Part shown: positions 25,578 to 33,882 of the stretch, one piece after another
Layout: the number at the start of each line of letters is the position of its first letter
How positions within the stretch are numbered: the stretch's first letter is position 1
Assembly (NCBI RefSeq): GCF_016919385.1
Contig: NZ_CP070351.1
Span: 3,348,001 to 3,412,000 of the forward strand
Source of the DNA: Gordonia sp. PDNC005
GTDB lineage: Bacteria; Actinomycetota; Actinomycetes; Mycobacteriales; Mycobacteriaceae
Length of the DNA: 64,000 nt
Direction of reading: 5' to 3'
Notes under the pieces: generated by a model
Seen by the model: only the letters and a program-made list of their open reading frames with translations
Databases searched by the model: none
What the model was told of the DNA's origin: nothing
Program-made: the position numbers and the translations under genes

Positions 25578-26192
25578 ATGGTCCGACTCGCTTCAACGAC
25601 GCCGAGCACCGAGGCAGGTGGCGCGAAGGCGCGCATCCTCGACGCCGTCGTCGCCATCGCGCATGCCACCGGCCTGCGGAAACTCGCGATGGACGAGATC
25701 GCGCGCGAAGCCGACGTCGGCCGCGCCACCCTCTACAAACACTTCTCCGGGCGGGATGCGCTCGTGAAGGCCGCCGTTCGAGCGGAACTCGACAAGTTCT
25801 TCCGAGAACTCGAAGAGACCGTGCGCCGATACGACGATCAGGACGAGCGGATCGTATGCAGCTTCGCGCACGCGTATCGGCTGTTAGACGACCACCCGGC
25901 GCTGGCCCCGATCCTCCGCCTGAACCCCGATCTACTGCTTCCATATGTGGTCACGTCGTCGAGTTCGGCACTGAATCGCGGCACGGAGTTCATCACGTCG
26001 TTCCTCGACGACGGGTACCTCTCGCCTCGGCAGGCGACCCGGTTCGCCGAACACACGGCCCGGCAGTTCCACACCCTCACGCTCATTTCGGACACCGACC
26101 TCGGCCTCCGCGAGCCCGGCGGTGCGGAGCAGTACGCGCGCGATTTCCTGCTGCCCGTACTGCACCGCCTCCACCTGGAAGACGCGACCTAA
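25578..26192 (+). CDS. TetR/AcrR-family regulator
   Basis: 204 aa. N-terminal HTH with KARILDAVVAIAHATGLRKL, MDEIAREADVGRATLYKHFSGRDAL (recognition helix), and a variable ligand-binding helical domain. It is divergent from the oxygenase operon and ends 4 nt into the convergent acyl-CoA dehydrogenase gene, so it is placed to control the oxygenase operon. The operator candidate AGACA-N5-TGTCT lies between. The ligand is probably an acyl or aryl compound of that pathway (inference). Confidence 0.9.
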   Translation: MVRLASTTPSTEAGGAKARILDAVVAIAHATGLRKLAMDEIAREADVGRATLYKHFSGRDALVKAAVRAELDKFFRELEETVRRYDDQDERIVCSFAHAYRLLDDHPALAPILRLNPDLLLPYVVTSSSSALNRGTEFITSFLDDGYLSPRQATRFAEHTARQFHTLTLISDTDLGLREPGGAEQYARDFLLPVLHRLHLEDAT

Positions 26193-27439
26193 CCGAGCAG
26201 GCCTCTGGCGATGTGTGTCACCTGGACTTCATTGGTACCCGCGTAGATCATCAACGACTTCGCGTCTCGCGCGAGTTGCTCCACCCGGTACTCCGACATG
26301 TAGCCGTTGCCGCCGAACAGTTGCACAGCGTCCATCGCCACTTCTGTCGCGATCTCCGACGAGTAGAGTTTCGCGGCCGACGCCTCGGCGAGTGACGGGA
26401 GTCGGCCCGAACTCAAACCCTCGATGGCGGCGAAGACCATGTTCTGCACATTGATGCGCGCCACCTCCATCTTCGCCAGCTTCAGTTGGATGAGCTGGAA
26501 CGATCCGATGTTCTGACCCCACAGCGTCCGCGTCTTCGCATAGTCGATCGACAGCCGGTGGCACTCGTTGATGATGCCGAGCGCCAGCACGGCGACTCCG
26601 ATGCGCTCGACGGTGAAGCTCTGCCGCGCGCTCTCCCGGCCGTCGCCGCCGCCGTGGTCCTCGGTCTCTCCCAGGAGCCGATCGGGTGTGAGTCGGACGT
26701 CGTCGAAGAACAGCTCACCCGTCGGCGACGAGTGCATGCCCATCTTGCGAAACGGTTTGCCCTGCGTGAGTCCCGGCATTCCGGAGTCGAGCACAAAGGC
26801 CAGGACCTTGCGATCCCGCGGAGCCACCGACTCGTCGCCCTCGTCCAGCTTGGCGTAGACGATGAGAGTGTCGGCGTACGGGCCGTTCGTGATGAACGTC
26901 TTCTGCCCGTTCAGGATGTAGTCGGTACCATCCCGCCGCACGTAGGTCTTCATCCCACCGAACGCGTCCGAGCCCGAGTCGGGCTCGGTGATCGCCCACG
27001 ACGCGATCTTGTCCAGGGTGACCAGATCGGGCAGCCATCGTTCCTGTTGCGCGAGGGTGCCTCGCGACATGATCGTCGCCGCTCCGAGCCCCAACGACAC
27101 ACCGACAGCGGCGACGGACCCGAGGCTCACACCTGCGAGTTCGGCGAGGATCGCGGCACCCATCGACACCTGCGCGCCGACATCGCCGAGGCCGCCACCC
27201 CTCCCCTTCGTCACGCTGTCGCTCGGAGCCTCGGCCTTCTTGCGCTGTGTCGCGAGGTGTCCGGACAGCGCTTCGGTGGCCATCACATCGAGGCCAAACT
27301 CGCTCCACAGCTTCCGCATCATCGGATAGGGCGGGAGATCACCGTGCTCGAGGTCGTCGAGCTGGGGACGGACATGCGCTTTGACGAAGTCGCGCATCGC
27401 GTCCCGCATGATGACGTCGGTGTCGGACCACTCGATCAT
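26189..27439 (-). CDS. Acyl-CoA dehydrogenase (FadE type)
   Basis: 416-aa FAD enzyme for the first oxidation of a beta-oxidation spiral. FAD and substrate motifs are present: ASWAITEPDSGSDAFGGM, DYILNGQKTFITNGPYAD, AVQLFGGNGYMSEY and the C-terminal MIYAGTNEVQVTHIARGLLG. In the MCAD-type motif YEGT the Glu is the catalytic base; here that position is Ala (YAGT), as in members whose base lies on another helix. Start ATG 27439 overlaps the SDR stop (ATGA). Long or branched acyl-CoA or steroid side-chain substrates are possible. Confidence 0.9.
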   Translation of the reverse strand: MIEWSDTDVIMRDAMRDFVKAHVRPQLDDLEHGDLPPYPMMRKLWSEFGLDVMATEALSGHLATQRKKAEAPSDSVTKGRGGGLGDVGAQVSMGAAILAELAGVSLGSVAAVGVSLGLGAATIMSRGTLAQQERWLPDLVTLDKIASWAITEPDSGSDAFGGMKTYVRRDGTDYILNGQKTFITNGPYADTLIVYAKLDEGDESVAPRDRKVLAFVLDSGMPGLTQGKPFRKMGMHSSPTGELFFDDVRLTPDRLLGETEDHGGGDGRESARQSFTVERIGVAVLALGIINECHRLSIDYAKTRTLWGQNIGSFQLIQLKLAKMEVARINVQNMVFAAIEGLSSGRLPSLAEASAAKLYSSEIATEVAMDAVQLFGGNGYMSEYRVEQLARDAKSLMIYAGTNEVQVTHIARGLLG

Positions 27440-28305
27440 GGGAGCCTCGCCGCGATGTCGTCGACGGTCCACGGACCGTCGGTCTCGATCGTCTTCACGT
27501 CGTGCCAGCCCGCCAGCTCCGATATCGCCCCACCCTGCACGGCGAACACCTTGCCGGTGATGGCGCACAGATCGGACGCCAGATAAGCGACGACCGGTGA
27601 GATGTTGGCTGGACTGAACGCGTCGAACCCCTCATCTTCCATCGCGGCCTCCATGATCGCTCCCATCCCCGGCGTCGCGAGGGTGAGCCGGGTGCGTGCG
27701 ATCGGCGCGATCGCATTCACGCGCACTCCGTACCTGTCGAGTTCCTCCGCGGCCACCTGCGTCAACGCTGCGATCGCCGCCTTCGCCGCCCCGTAGTTGG
27801 ACTGCCCTGCGTTCGGGAGCGTGACACCGGAGGCGGACGCCGTGTTGACCACTGCCGCTCGCGGCTGCCTGCCCGCCTTCGACTCGGCCTTCCAATGAGC
27901 CGCCGCGTGGCGCATCACATTGAAGTGCCCCTTCAGGTGGACGCCGATCACGGCGTCCCACTGTGATTCCTCGAGCGACGGGATGAATCCGTCCCGCAGG
28001 ATGCCGGCATTGTTGACGACGATGTCGAGGCGGCCGAACTCCTCGAGGGCCTGATCGACCAGCGCCTTCGCGCCGTCCCATTCGGCGACGTTCGCCCCGT
28101 TGGCCACCGCACGTCCGCCTCCGGCCTTGATCTCGGCGGCGACATCCGCCGCCGGGCCTGCATCCACGCCTTCACCGGCGTTGCTCGAACCGAGATCGTT
28201 CACGACGACGCTCGCACCGAGCGAGGCGAACAGGAGCGAGTGCTCCCGCCCGATCCCCCGGCCGGCGCCCGTGACGACCGCGACCTTTCCATCCAATGCG
28301 CCCAT
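27436..28305 (-). CDS. SDR of the peroxisomal MFE/3-hydroxyacyl-CoA dehydrogenase type
   Basis: 289-aa SDR: VAVVTGAGRGIGREHSLLFAS, VVNDLGSS, IVVNNAGILRDG and SNYGAAKAAIAALTQ with Tyr-x3-Lys. The long insertion after strand 2 (NAGEGVDAGPAADVAAEI) and the C-terminal tail resemble the dehydrogenase part of 17-beta-HSD4/MFE-2, which oxidises (3R)-hydroxyacyl-CoA. With the MaoC protein next to it, it would supply the middle of a beta-oxidation cycle. SD AAGGAG precedes ATG 28305. Translationally coupled to the acyl-CoA dehydrogenase. Confidence 0.9.
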   Translation of the reverse strand: MGALDGKVAVVTGAGRGIGREHSLLFASLGASVVVNDLGSSNAGEGVDAGPAADVAAEIKAGGGRAVANGANVAEWDGAKALVDQALEEFGRLDIVVNNAGILRDGFIPSLEESQWDAVIGVHLKGHFNVMRHAAAHWKAESKAGRQPRAAVVNTASASGVTLPNAGQSNYGAAKAAIAALTQVAAEELDRYGVRVNAIAPIARTRLTLATPGMGAIMEAAMEDEGFDAFSPANISPVVAYLASDLCAITGKVFAVQGGAISELAGWHDVKTIETDGPWTVDDIAARLP

Positions 28306-28333
28306 GGCGTCTCCTTAGTGAGAGTTGTGCTGG

Positions 28334-29197
28334 TCAGTCCGCGACGACCGCGAGACCGTCGGTGATCACGACGTCGCCTTCGCGAGTCGTCTGAAATCCG
28401 TACTCGGTGGCGTCGCCTGCCGATCCGCTGTGCCAGATCCGAGTGGTGAGGTCGTCACCGGGAAGGACCATCGTCGAGAAGCGGACGGCGAAACGCCGGA
28501 GTCGATGAACGTCGGACGCGGCGACCTCGGTGAGCACTGCCCACGAGGTGAACGCCATCGTGCACAGCCCGTGCGCGATGATTCCCGGCAAGCCCGCGTC
28601 CTTCGCGACCTCGTCGTCGAGGTGGATCGGCATCGGGTCCCCCGATGCCGGCGCATAGCGGAACGTCTGGTCGTCGTCCACGTGCGCATCGACGACGGCA
28701 ATGGGTTCCCGACTGGTCGTCGTGGTGTCGAGACGGTGACCTGGGACCCTCTCTCCGACGTTCCGGCCCGCATCGACGCCGCGGAAGAACCCGATCAGGT
28801 ACTGCTCGTTGACCAGCTCGTCCTGTGCGTCTCGCGTCTCGATCTGGATCGACAGACGGGTGCCGGAGTCGACGGTGTCGTATCCGATCACACGTGCCCG
28901 GGTCGTGAGCACGTCGCCGGGCACGATCGGTCGGTGGAAGTGGAAGTCCTGCTCCCCGTGGACGATCCGCCCGAAGATCTCGATCGGCACCACGTCGACT
29001 GCGGGCGACATCATGGCGTCGAACGCCGGAACGATCCCGAACACGGGCGGCGCGACATCGCCCCGCAGGTGTGCCTCGATGGGATCGTTGGTCGCTGCGG
29101 CGTATGCGGCGATCGCCTCCCTCGTGACCGTGACGACCTCGGGCTCAGCCCAGACTCCGATCGCGGCGTCGTCGAAGCCGTTGTCGACGACAGTCAT
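28334..29197 (-). CDS. Double-hotdog MaoC-type enoyl-CoA hydratase
   Basis: 287 aa made of two hotdog halves. The C-terminal half carries the hydratase-2 motif RYAPASGDPMPIHLDDEVAKDAGLP with the Asp and His pair, then GIIAHGLCTMAF. The N-terminal half lacks catalytic residues, as in MFE-2 hydratase domains. It hydrates trans-2-enoyl-CoA to (3R)-hydroxyacyl-CoA, the substrate of the neighbouring SDR. The ATG at 29197 overlaps the stop of the SRPBCC gene. It is 28 nt upstream of the SDR gene. Confidence 0.9.
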   Translation of the reverse strand: MTVVDNGFDDAAIGVWAEPEVVTVTREAIAAYAAATNDPIEAHLRGDVAPPVFGIVPAFDAMMSPAVDVVPIEIFGRIVHGEQDFHFHRPIVPGDVLTTRARVIGYDTVDSGTRLSIQIETRDAQDELVNEQYLIGFFRGVDAGRNVGERVPGHRLDTTTTSREPIAVVDAHVDDDQTFRYAPASGDPMPIHLDDEVAKDAGLPGIIAHGLCTMAFTSWAVLTEVAASDVHRLRRFAVRFSTMVLPGDDLTTRIWHSGSAGDATEYGFQTTREGDVVITDGLAVVAD

Positions 29198-29628
29198 GCC
29201 GAAGCCAGTGCGTCGAGCTTCTCGAATGTCTTCGCGATCTGGCTCCGCGCGTCCTTCTCAACCGCCTTCGACAGCGCGCCCTTGAGCAGCGCTCCTTCGA
29301 AGTCGCCGGTCACCGTGAGGGCGCTGCCGCCCTCGGCTGGGGCGAGTGTGAACACGAACTCGGTCTTGACCCCTGCCATGCCGGTCCCCCGAAGCACCAT
29401 CTTGGTCGGGCCGACCAGTTCGCCGACCGTCCACTCGATCTTGTTGGCCATGCCGAGCATGACGATCTTCGCTGTGAGGTGTGCGCCCTCGGTGAGCTCG
29501 GCGGGGGGCTCTTCCATCCACCGCTCGTGGATCGTGAACCAGGAGTCCCACGTGGACGGGTCGGAGATGACCCGCCAGACCGCGTCCGGAGCGGACGAGA
29601 GGGTGGTGGTGGTTTCGATGTGTCCCAT
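29194..29628 (-). CDS. SRPBCC (CoxG/polyketide-cyclase-like) protein
   Basis: 144-aa START/Bet v1-like helix-grip protein: IETTTTLSSAPDAVWRVISDPS, TWDSWFTIHERW, then strands to GDFEGALLKGALSKAV and a long C-terminal helix (KDARSQIAKTFEKLDALAS). Such proteins bind hydrophobic ligands. In this operon, between thiolase and hydratase genes, it may hold a lipid or sterol intermediate. No catalytic residue is apparent. SD GGGAACG precedes ATG 29628; the stop overlaps the MaoC start (ATGA). Confidence 0.85.
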   Translation of the reverse strand: MGHIETTTTLSSAPDAVWRVISDPSTWDSWFTIHERWMEEPPAELTEGAHLTAKIVMLGMANKIEWTVGELVGPTKMVLRGTGMAGVKTEFVFTLAPAEGGSALTVTGDFEGALLKGALSKAVEKDARSQIAKTFEKLDALASA

Positions 29629-29697
29629 GATCGTTCCCTGTCTTGTTGTTGGTCGGGGTATTGCCGGTGGTCGTGCGGTCGATCGTCGGGGTCTCGG

Positions 29698-30903
29698 TCA
29701 GCGGTTCGCGCGCTGATAGGCGGACACGACGGCGGCGCCTCCGAGGCCGATGTTGTGCTGGAGTGCCGCGGTCACGCCGTCGACTTGACGACCATCTGCG
29801 TCGCCGCGGAGTTGCCACGTCAGTTCTGCGCACTGAGCGAGCCCGGTCGCGCCGAGCGGATGCCCCTTTGAGATGAGGCCGCCGGACGGGTTCACCACCC
29901 ACTGTCCGCCGTACGTGGTCGCGCCGTCGTCGATGAGCGTGTGCCCCTCACCTTCGCCGCACAGGCCGAGCGCTTCGTACAGGAGCAGTTCGTTGGCCGA
30001 GAAGCAGTCGTGGAGTTCGATCACCTGGAAGTCGGCAGGCCCGAGGCCCGCCTGCTCGTAGACCGACCGTGCGACCTGGACATTCATGTCGTGGCCGATG
30101 AGGTTCTTGCAGGTGCCGTTGAACGACGATCGATAGTCGGTGGTCATCGCCTGCCCGACGATCTCGACCGCGCGGTCGGCGAGTCCGTGCTGGTCCACGA
30201 ATCGCTCCGAAGCGAGCACGGCCGCACCGGACCCGTCCGACGTCGGTGAGCACTGCAGTTTGGTGAGCGGATCGTAGATCGTCCGCGAGTCGAGGATCTC
30301 GTCGAGCGTGTACTCGTCCTGGAACTGGGCGTATGGATTGTTCGTCGAGTGTCGGTGATTCTTCTCGCCGATCTTTGCGAAGTGCTCGGCGGTCGAGCCG
30401 TGTTCTCGCATGTGTTCTCGTCCGGCGGCGCCGAACATCCACGGCGCGGGAGGGAACAGGACTTCGCTGATCTCGGCCATCGCGAGAATGTGCTTCTCCA
30501 TCGGTTGCGCACGATCGTCGTACGTCGATCCGAGCGAGCCCGGCTGCATCTTCTCAAAACCGAGCGCCAGCGTGCAGTCCGCGAGACCGCCGCGGATGGC
30601 GCGCGCTGCGAGGTACAGCGCGGTGGAGCCCGTGGAACAGTTGTTGTTCACGTTCACCACCGGGACACCGGTCATGCCGAGTTCGTACACGGCTCGCTGA
30701 CCCGATGTGGACTCTCCGTAGACGTAGCCGACGTAGGCCTCTTGAATCTGGTCATACGTCACTCCGGCATCGGCGAGCGCCATCGTTCCAGATTCCCTGG
30801 CCATGTCCGGGTAGTCCCAGTCCGACCCGTCGTCGTTCTTCCGACGGCCCGGCTTCTCGAATTTCGTCATGCCTACGCCGATGACGAACACTCTCTGTGT
30901 CAT
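29698..30903 (-). CDS. SCP-x-type thiolase (acetyl-CoA acyltransferase/lipid-transfer thiolase)
   Basis: 401 aa. The nucleophilic Cys89 is in [26 protein letters not shown] and [17 protein letters not shown] carry the two active-site His residues. The second thiolase cysteine (CGGG box) is missing, as in SCP-x-type thiolases that cleave branched or sterol side chains. I chose ATG 30903 because AGGAGG lies 10 nt upstream; an ATG 6 nt earlier is too close. First gene of the beta-oxidation operon, behind a palindromic operator. The TetR gene directly upstream is on the same strand. Confidence 0.92.
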   Translation of the reverse strand: MTQRVFVIGVGMTKFEKPGRRKNDDGSDWDYPDMARESGTMALADAGVTYDQIQEAYVGYVYGESTSGQRAVYELGMTGVPVVNVNNNCSTGSTALYLAARAIRGGLADCTLALGFEKMQPGSLGSTYDDRAQPMEKHILAMAEISEVLFPPAPWMFGAAGREHMREHGSTAEHFAKIGEKNHRHSTNNPYAQFQDEYTLDEILDSRTIYDPLTKLQCSPTSDGSGAAVLASERFVDQHGLADRAVEIVGQAMTTDYRSSFNGTCKNLIGHDMNVQVARSVYEQAGLGPADFQVIELHDCFSANELLLYEALGLCGEGEGHTLIDDGATTYGGQWVVNPSGGLISKGHPLGATGLAQCAELTWQLRGDADGRQVDGVTAALQHNIGLGGAAVVSAYQRANR

Positions 30904-30922
30904 GTGCATCACACCTCCTCCC

Positions 30923-30948
30923 ACATACAAACATTCCTGAATGTATGT
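30923..30948. promoter_or_regulatory. Candidate operator of the beta-oxidation operon
   Basis: ACATACA (30923-30929) and TGTATGT (30942-30948) are inverted repeats, and a second inverted repeat CATTC-CT-GAATG lies inside. The element is 20 nt upstream of the thiolase start, between it and the tetR gene. It does not match the KstR/KstR2 AACAAG-type boxes I know. Confidence 0.55.
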
Positions 30949-30993
30949 AAGCAACAGGGATGTGACTGCTATCACTTCACGCGGAGCGTGGGG

Positions 30994-31641
30994 TCAGGCG
31001 CGCGCCGAGGCCGCCCAGTCGAGAAGTCGTGGATCAGCGGCGGCTCGGAGGACTTCTTTTGCACGCTGCCACCTGCGCAGCGGACGATCCGAGCCCGGCG
31101 TGAGGAATCCCGACACGAGCAGCCCCCGCAGAGCATCCATCGCCGTGTACGCGAAGTCGAGCATCGGTCGCGCCAGTTCGGACGGCACATGCGCGGCCAC
31201 CGCCTCACCGATCGTCTTGTCCACGAGCGCCTCGAACTCGACAACGTCCACTCGCAGGTCGGCATCGGTCCGCGCCGCCACCCACAGCTCCACGCTTGCC
31301 ACGAACAGCGGCCCGTCGTGAAGGTCCCACAGCAGATCGAACAGCGAGTCGAGCGGGTCGAGCGACTCGGCGATCCGACCGACCCGCTCGACGGCCTCGG
31401 CCGATCGACGCTCAGCCAGGTGCCGGATCGCATGACTCACCAGCTCGTTGCGCGACCCGAAGTGATGCATCTGGGCACCGCGGGTCACTCCGGCCCGTTC
31501 GGCGACGCGAGTTGTGGTGATTCCGCTGTAGCCGAACTCCACAAGGCAGTCGATGGTCGCTTCCATCAGAGCAGCACGCGTCTGAGCGCTCCGCTCCTCC
31601 TGTGTCCGCCGAACCGGTACAGACATTCCGCCGTCACCCAT
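30994..31641 (-). CDS. TetR/AcrR-family regulator of the beta-oxidation genes
   Basis: 215 aa. The HTH reads SAQTRAALMEATIDCLVEFG, then TTRVAERAGVTRGAQMHHFGSRNELV; the helical effector domain is rich in Leu and Trp (LFDLLWDLHDGPLFVASVELW). The gene lies 90 nt upstream of the thiolase on the same strand, so it may both precede and repress that operon through the 30923-30948 palindrome. Start ATG 31641 has TAGCCT 7 nt upstream (leaderless); ATG 31626 is an alternative. Ligand probably an acyl-CoA (inference). Confidence 0.88.
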   Translation of the reverse strand: MGDGGMSVPVRRTQEERSAQTRAALMEATIDCLVEFGYSGITTTRVAERAGVTRGAQMHHFGSRNELVSHAIRHLAERRSAEAVERVGRIAESLDPLDSLFDLLWDLHDGPLFVASVELWVAARTDADLRVDVVEFEALVDKTIGEAVAAHVPSELARPMLDFAYTAMDALRGLLVSGFLTPGSDRPLRRWQRAKEVLRAAADPRLLDWAASARA

Positions 31642-31648
31642 TCACAGG

Positions 31649-31654
31649 AGGCTA
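31649..31654 (-). promoter_or_regulatory. -10 element, leaderless promoter of second tetR
   Basis: TAGCCT-CCTGTGA-ATG on the minus strand, TANNNT at 7 nt, no SD. Confidence 0.45.
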
Positions 31655-31688
31655 CACAGAGTCGCCGCGCAGACAATGCCACATGCGT

Positions 31689-32624
31689 TCACCAGGTCAG
31701 CTGGCCGGTGCACGCACCGCTGCCGCCACTCGACTCGACCTGGACCGTCGCGTGCTCGAGGCCGTGCCCGTCGAGCACGCGGCGAGCATCTGCCAGCACC
31801 CGCTCATGATCGCCCGAGCTGGTCAGATGCACAGTCGCGACGTCCATTCCCGTGGTGACCGACCAGACGTGCAGATCGTGAACGTCGTCCACAGCCGGCA
31901 GATCGGCCAACTCAGCCCTCAACGCCGCTAGATCCAGATGAGCGGGCGCCTGCTGGTTGAGGATCTTGAGCGCGTCCCGCGCGAGCTTGACCGCACGCGG
32001 CACCACCCACAGCGCGATGAGGACTGCGACGAGCAGATCGGCGTATCCCCAACCGGTCGTCATCGCGATGACACCTGCGACGAGGACACCGACACTGCCG
32101 ACGGCGTCGGCGAGCACTTCGAGGTATGCGCCGCGCACTGCGATGGATCCCTCCGCATCGCTGCGCAGCAGGAACATCACGACGACGTTGGCGAGCAGCC
32201 CGAGGCTCGCGACGATGATCATCGCGCCGCCGGGAACTTCGGGGTCGGTGCCGATCCGGCGGATCGCCTCGATGAGGACGAACACACCCACTCCGATCAG
32301 GAGCACCGCATTCACGACGGCGGTGAACACCTCCGCCCGATACCACCCGAAGCTCCGACCGTCGGTGACCCGACCGTGCCGGGCCAACAACAACGCGGAC
32401 AGGCCCATGCAGAGCGCAACAACGTCGGTGAGCATGTGTCCTGCGTCGGCCACCAGCGCCAACGAATTGAACACGAATCCCGCCACCAGTTCGACGACGA
32501 AGAATCCGCCGATGATGACCACGGAGACGACCATCGGCCACAGCCTGCGGTTCACCGCCCCAGAGGCGAGGTCGGCGGCCGTCGGTCCGTGCGAATGCCC
32601 CTCATGCCCATGTTCACTACCCAT
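31689..32624 (-). CDS. Cation diffusion facilitator (CzcD/ZnT-like metal exporter)
   Basis: 311-aa proton-coupled divalent-metal exporter with a His-rich N-terminus (HGHEGHSHG), six TM helices and a C-terminal cytoplasmic domain ending in VQVES. TM2 has the zinc-type HxxxD (LVADAGHMLTDVV: His63, Asp67). In TM5 the usual HxxxD is ExxxD (YLEVLADAVGS: Glu169, Asp173), which alters the transport site and could change metal choice. The start ATG 32624 has TATATT 6 nt upstream (leaderless). The -10 lies inside an AT-rich repeat that could be a metal-sensor operator. No sensor gene is adjacent. Confidence 0.92.
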   Translation of the reverse strand: MGSEHGHEGHSHGPTAADLASGAVNRRLWPMVVSVVIIGGFFVVELVAGFVFNSLALVADAGHMLTDVVALCMGLSALLLARHGRVTDGRSFGWYRAEVFTAVVNAVLLIGVGVFVLIEAIRRIGTDPEVPGGAMIIVASLGLLANVVVMFLLRSDAEGSIAVRGAYLEVLADAVGSVGVLVAGVIAMTTGWGYADLLVAVLIALWVVPRAVKLARDALKILNQQAPAHLDLAALRAELADLPAVDDVHDLHVWSVTTGMDVATVHLTSSGDHERVLADARRVLDGHGLEHATVQVESSGGSGACTGQLTW

Positions 32625-32626
32625 GA

Positions 32627-32654
32627 CCTGAATATATGCGCAATCTTGAATATG
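32627..32654 (-). promoter_or_regulatory. AT-rich repeat operator/promoter of the CDF gene
   Basis: On the minus strand CATATTCAAGATTG and CGCATATATTCAGG form near-direct repeats of CATAT(AT)TCA. The second holds the -10 TATATT (32631-32636), 6 nt before the ATG. Such AT-rich sites are typical for ArsR/SmtB metal sensors. This is inference from composition and place. Confidence 0.4.
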
Positions 32655-32703
32655 TCAACCGTCTTGGGCACTCACGTCGTCGACAATCAGCCTGGCATGC
32701 GGG

Positions 32704-33816
32704 TCACCGGTTGAGATGGAGTTGGGCGATGGCCGACGACCGCTTCAATCCTGCGACCATCAGCATGTCGACGAGCAGCGATCGCAGTTCCACGAGCACG
32801 GCCGTCTCGGAGATGTCCTCGACGTTGTCGGCGATCGAGGTTCGCGCCTTCCGCACAATCGATCTGATCTCTCTAGCCGCGTCGGCCTGGTCGGGCGACT
32901 CACCGGGTTCCGCCATCATCATGGCTCGCAGCATCTCGAAACCCGACGACATCGAGTCGATGATCTCGACGATCGCGGGCTCGATCGTCACGCCCCGTTG
33001 AGTGACACCGAGGCAACGTCTGGTGATCACCCTGAAGTTTCGAACGGCGTTGTCGATCGGATCCGCCGTGGCGGCGATCCGTTTGAGGCGGTCTCGCGAC
33101 GACCAGTAGAGAGGAGACAGCCGCCCTACCTCACGTCCCGCGGCAACGTCGTTCCGCAGCGCCTCGATCGACGACTGCGTGCCGCGGGCGGACGCGAGAA
33201 CGCGGTAGATGGCGTCTTCGTCGTTGGTACGCAGCCCCACGGCGAGGTCGGCCGACAGATTCTTCAGGGTGTGAAGGATCGCCGCAGCGTCGCGGCGTGC
33301 TCGTCGCGCTGGATTCACCGGCGCCACGGCGACCACCAGAATGCCGAGGCCGCCGCCGATCAACGCATCCACCGCACGGTCGAGACTGCCCGGCCCCGGT
33401 GGGATCAGTGTCGCGATGAGCACTGCGGACGAGGCCGCCTGGATCGGAATCATCAGGCCGCCGTCCAGGAACACCGCGATCGACATCGCGACGGCTACCA
33501 CTACACAGATCTGCCAGGCGCCGGAGCCGATCGCGGAGATCAAGAGGTCTCCGACGAAGATGCCGATCAGCACTCCGCCGATCAGCTCAACGGAGCGACG
33601 CCATCGTTTCGCGAGGGAGAGACCCAGCGAGACCACCGCGGCGATCGGTGCGAAGAACGGCCTAGAGTGCTGGAGCAGGTCCGCGGCCACCCACCACGCA
33701 AGCCCCGCCGCAACCGCGCACTGCGCGATGGGGACCAGCGACAGCCACAGTCGGCGAAGGCGGATGAACAGCCATCGCGGGGTGCGCCTCGCGATCCGGG
33801 CACGCATCGTCCGCAA
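32704..33816 (-). CDS. FUSC/aromatic-acid-exporter-like membrane protein
   Basis: About 370 aa with a block of hydrophobic helices in residues 25-165 (CAVAAGLAWWVAADLL, APIAAVVSLGLSLA, GGVLIGIFVGDLLIS, VVVAVAMSIAVFL, LIGGGLGILVVAVAP) and a cytoplasmic helical domain. This matches the FUSC (DUF939/ArAE) family, thought to export aromatic or other organic acids. The start is uncertain: TTG 33816 and ATG 33807 lack a ribosome binding site. A GGAGG lies 5 nt before an in-frame CTG at 33870, which would add 18 residues. It follows the DUF3151 gene on the same strand. Confidence 0.82.
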   Translation of the reverse strand: MRTMRARIARRTPRWLFIRLRRLWLSLVPIAQCAVAAGLAWWVAADLLQHSRPFFAPIAAVVSLGLSLAKRWRRSVELIGGVLIGIFVGDLLISAIGSGAWQICVVVAVAMSIAVFLDGGLMIPIQAASSAVLIATLIPPGPGSLDRAVDALIGGGLGILVVAVAPVNPARRARRDAAAILHTLKNLSADLAVGLRTNDEDAIYRVLASARGTQSSIEALRNDVAAGREVGRLSPLYWSSRDRLKRIAATADPIDNAVRNFRVITRRCLGVTQRGVTIEPAIVEIIDSMSSGFEMLRAMMMAEPGESPDQADAAREIRSIVRKARTSIADNVEDISETAVLVELRSLLVDMLMVAGLKRSSAIAQLHLNR

Positions 33817-33882
33817 CGCCTCGTCACCGGCGTGATGAGCGTCGCGGAGCGAACGCGGGGTGCTGCTCAGCGGGACCTCCGG

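Noticed and set aside
30923..30948. KstR or KstR2 binding site before the beta-oxidation genes
   Set aside because: No AACAAG-type half-sites; the palindrome has different half-sites.
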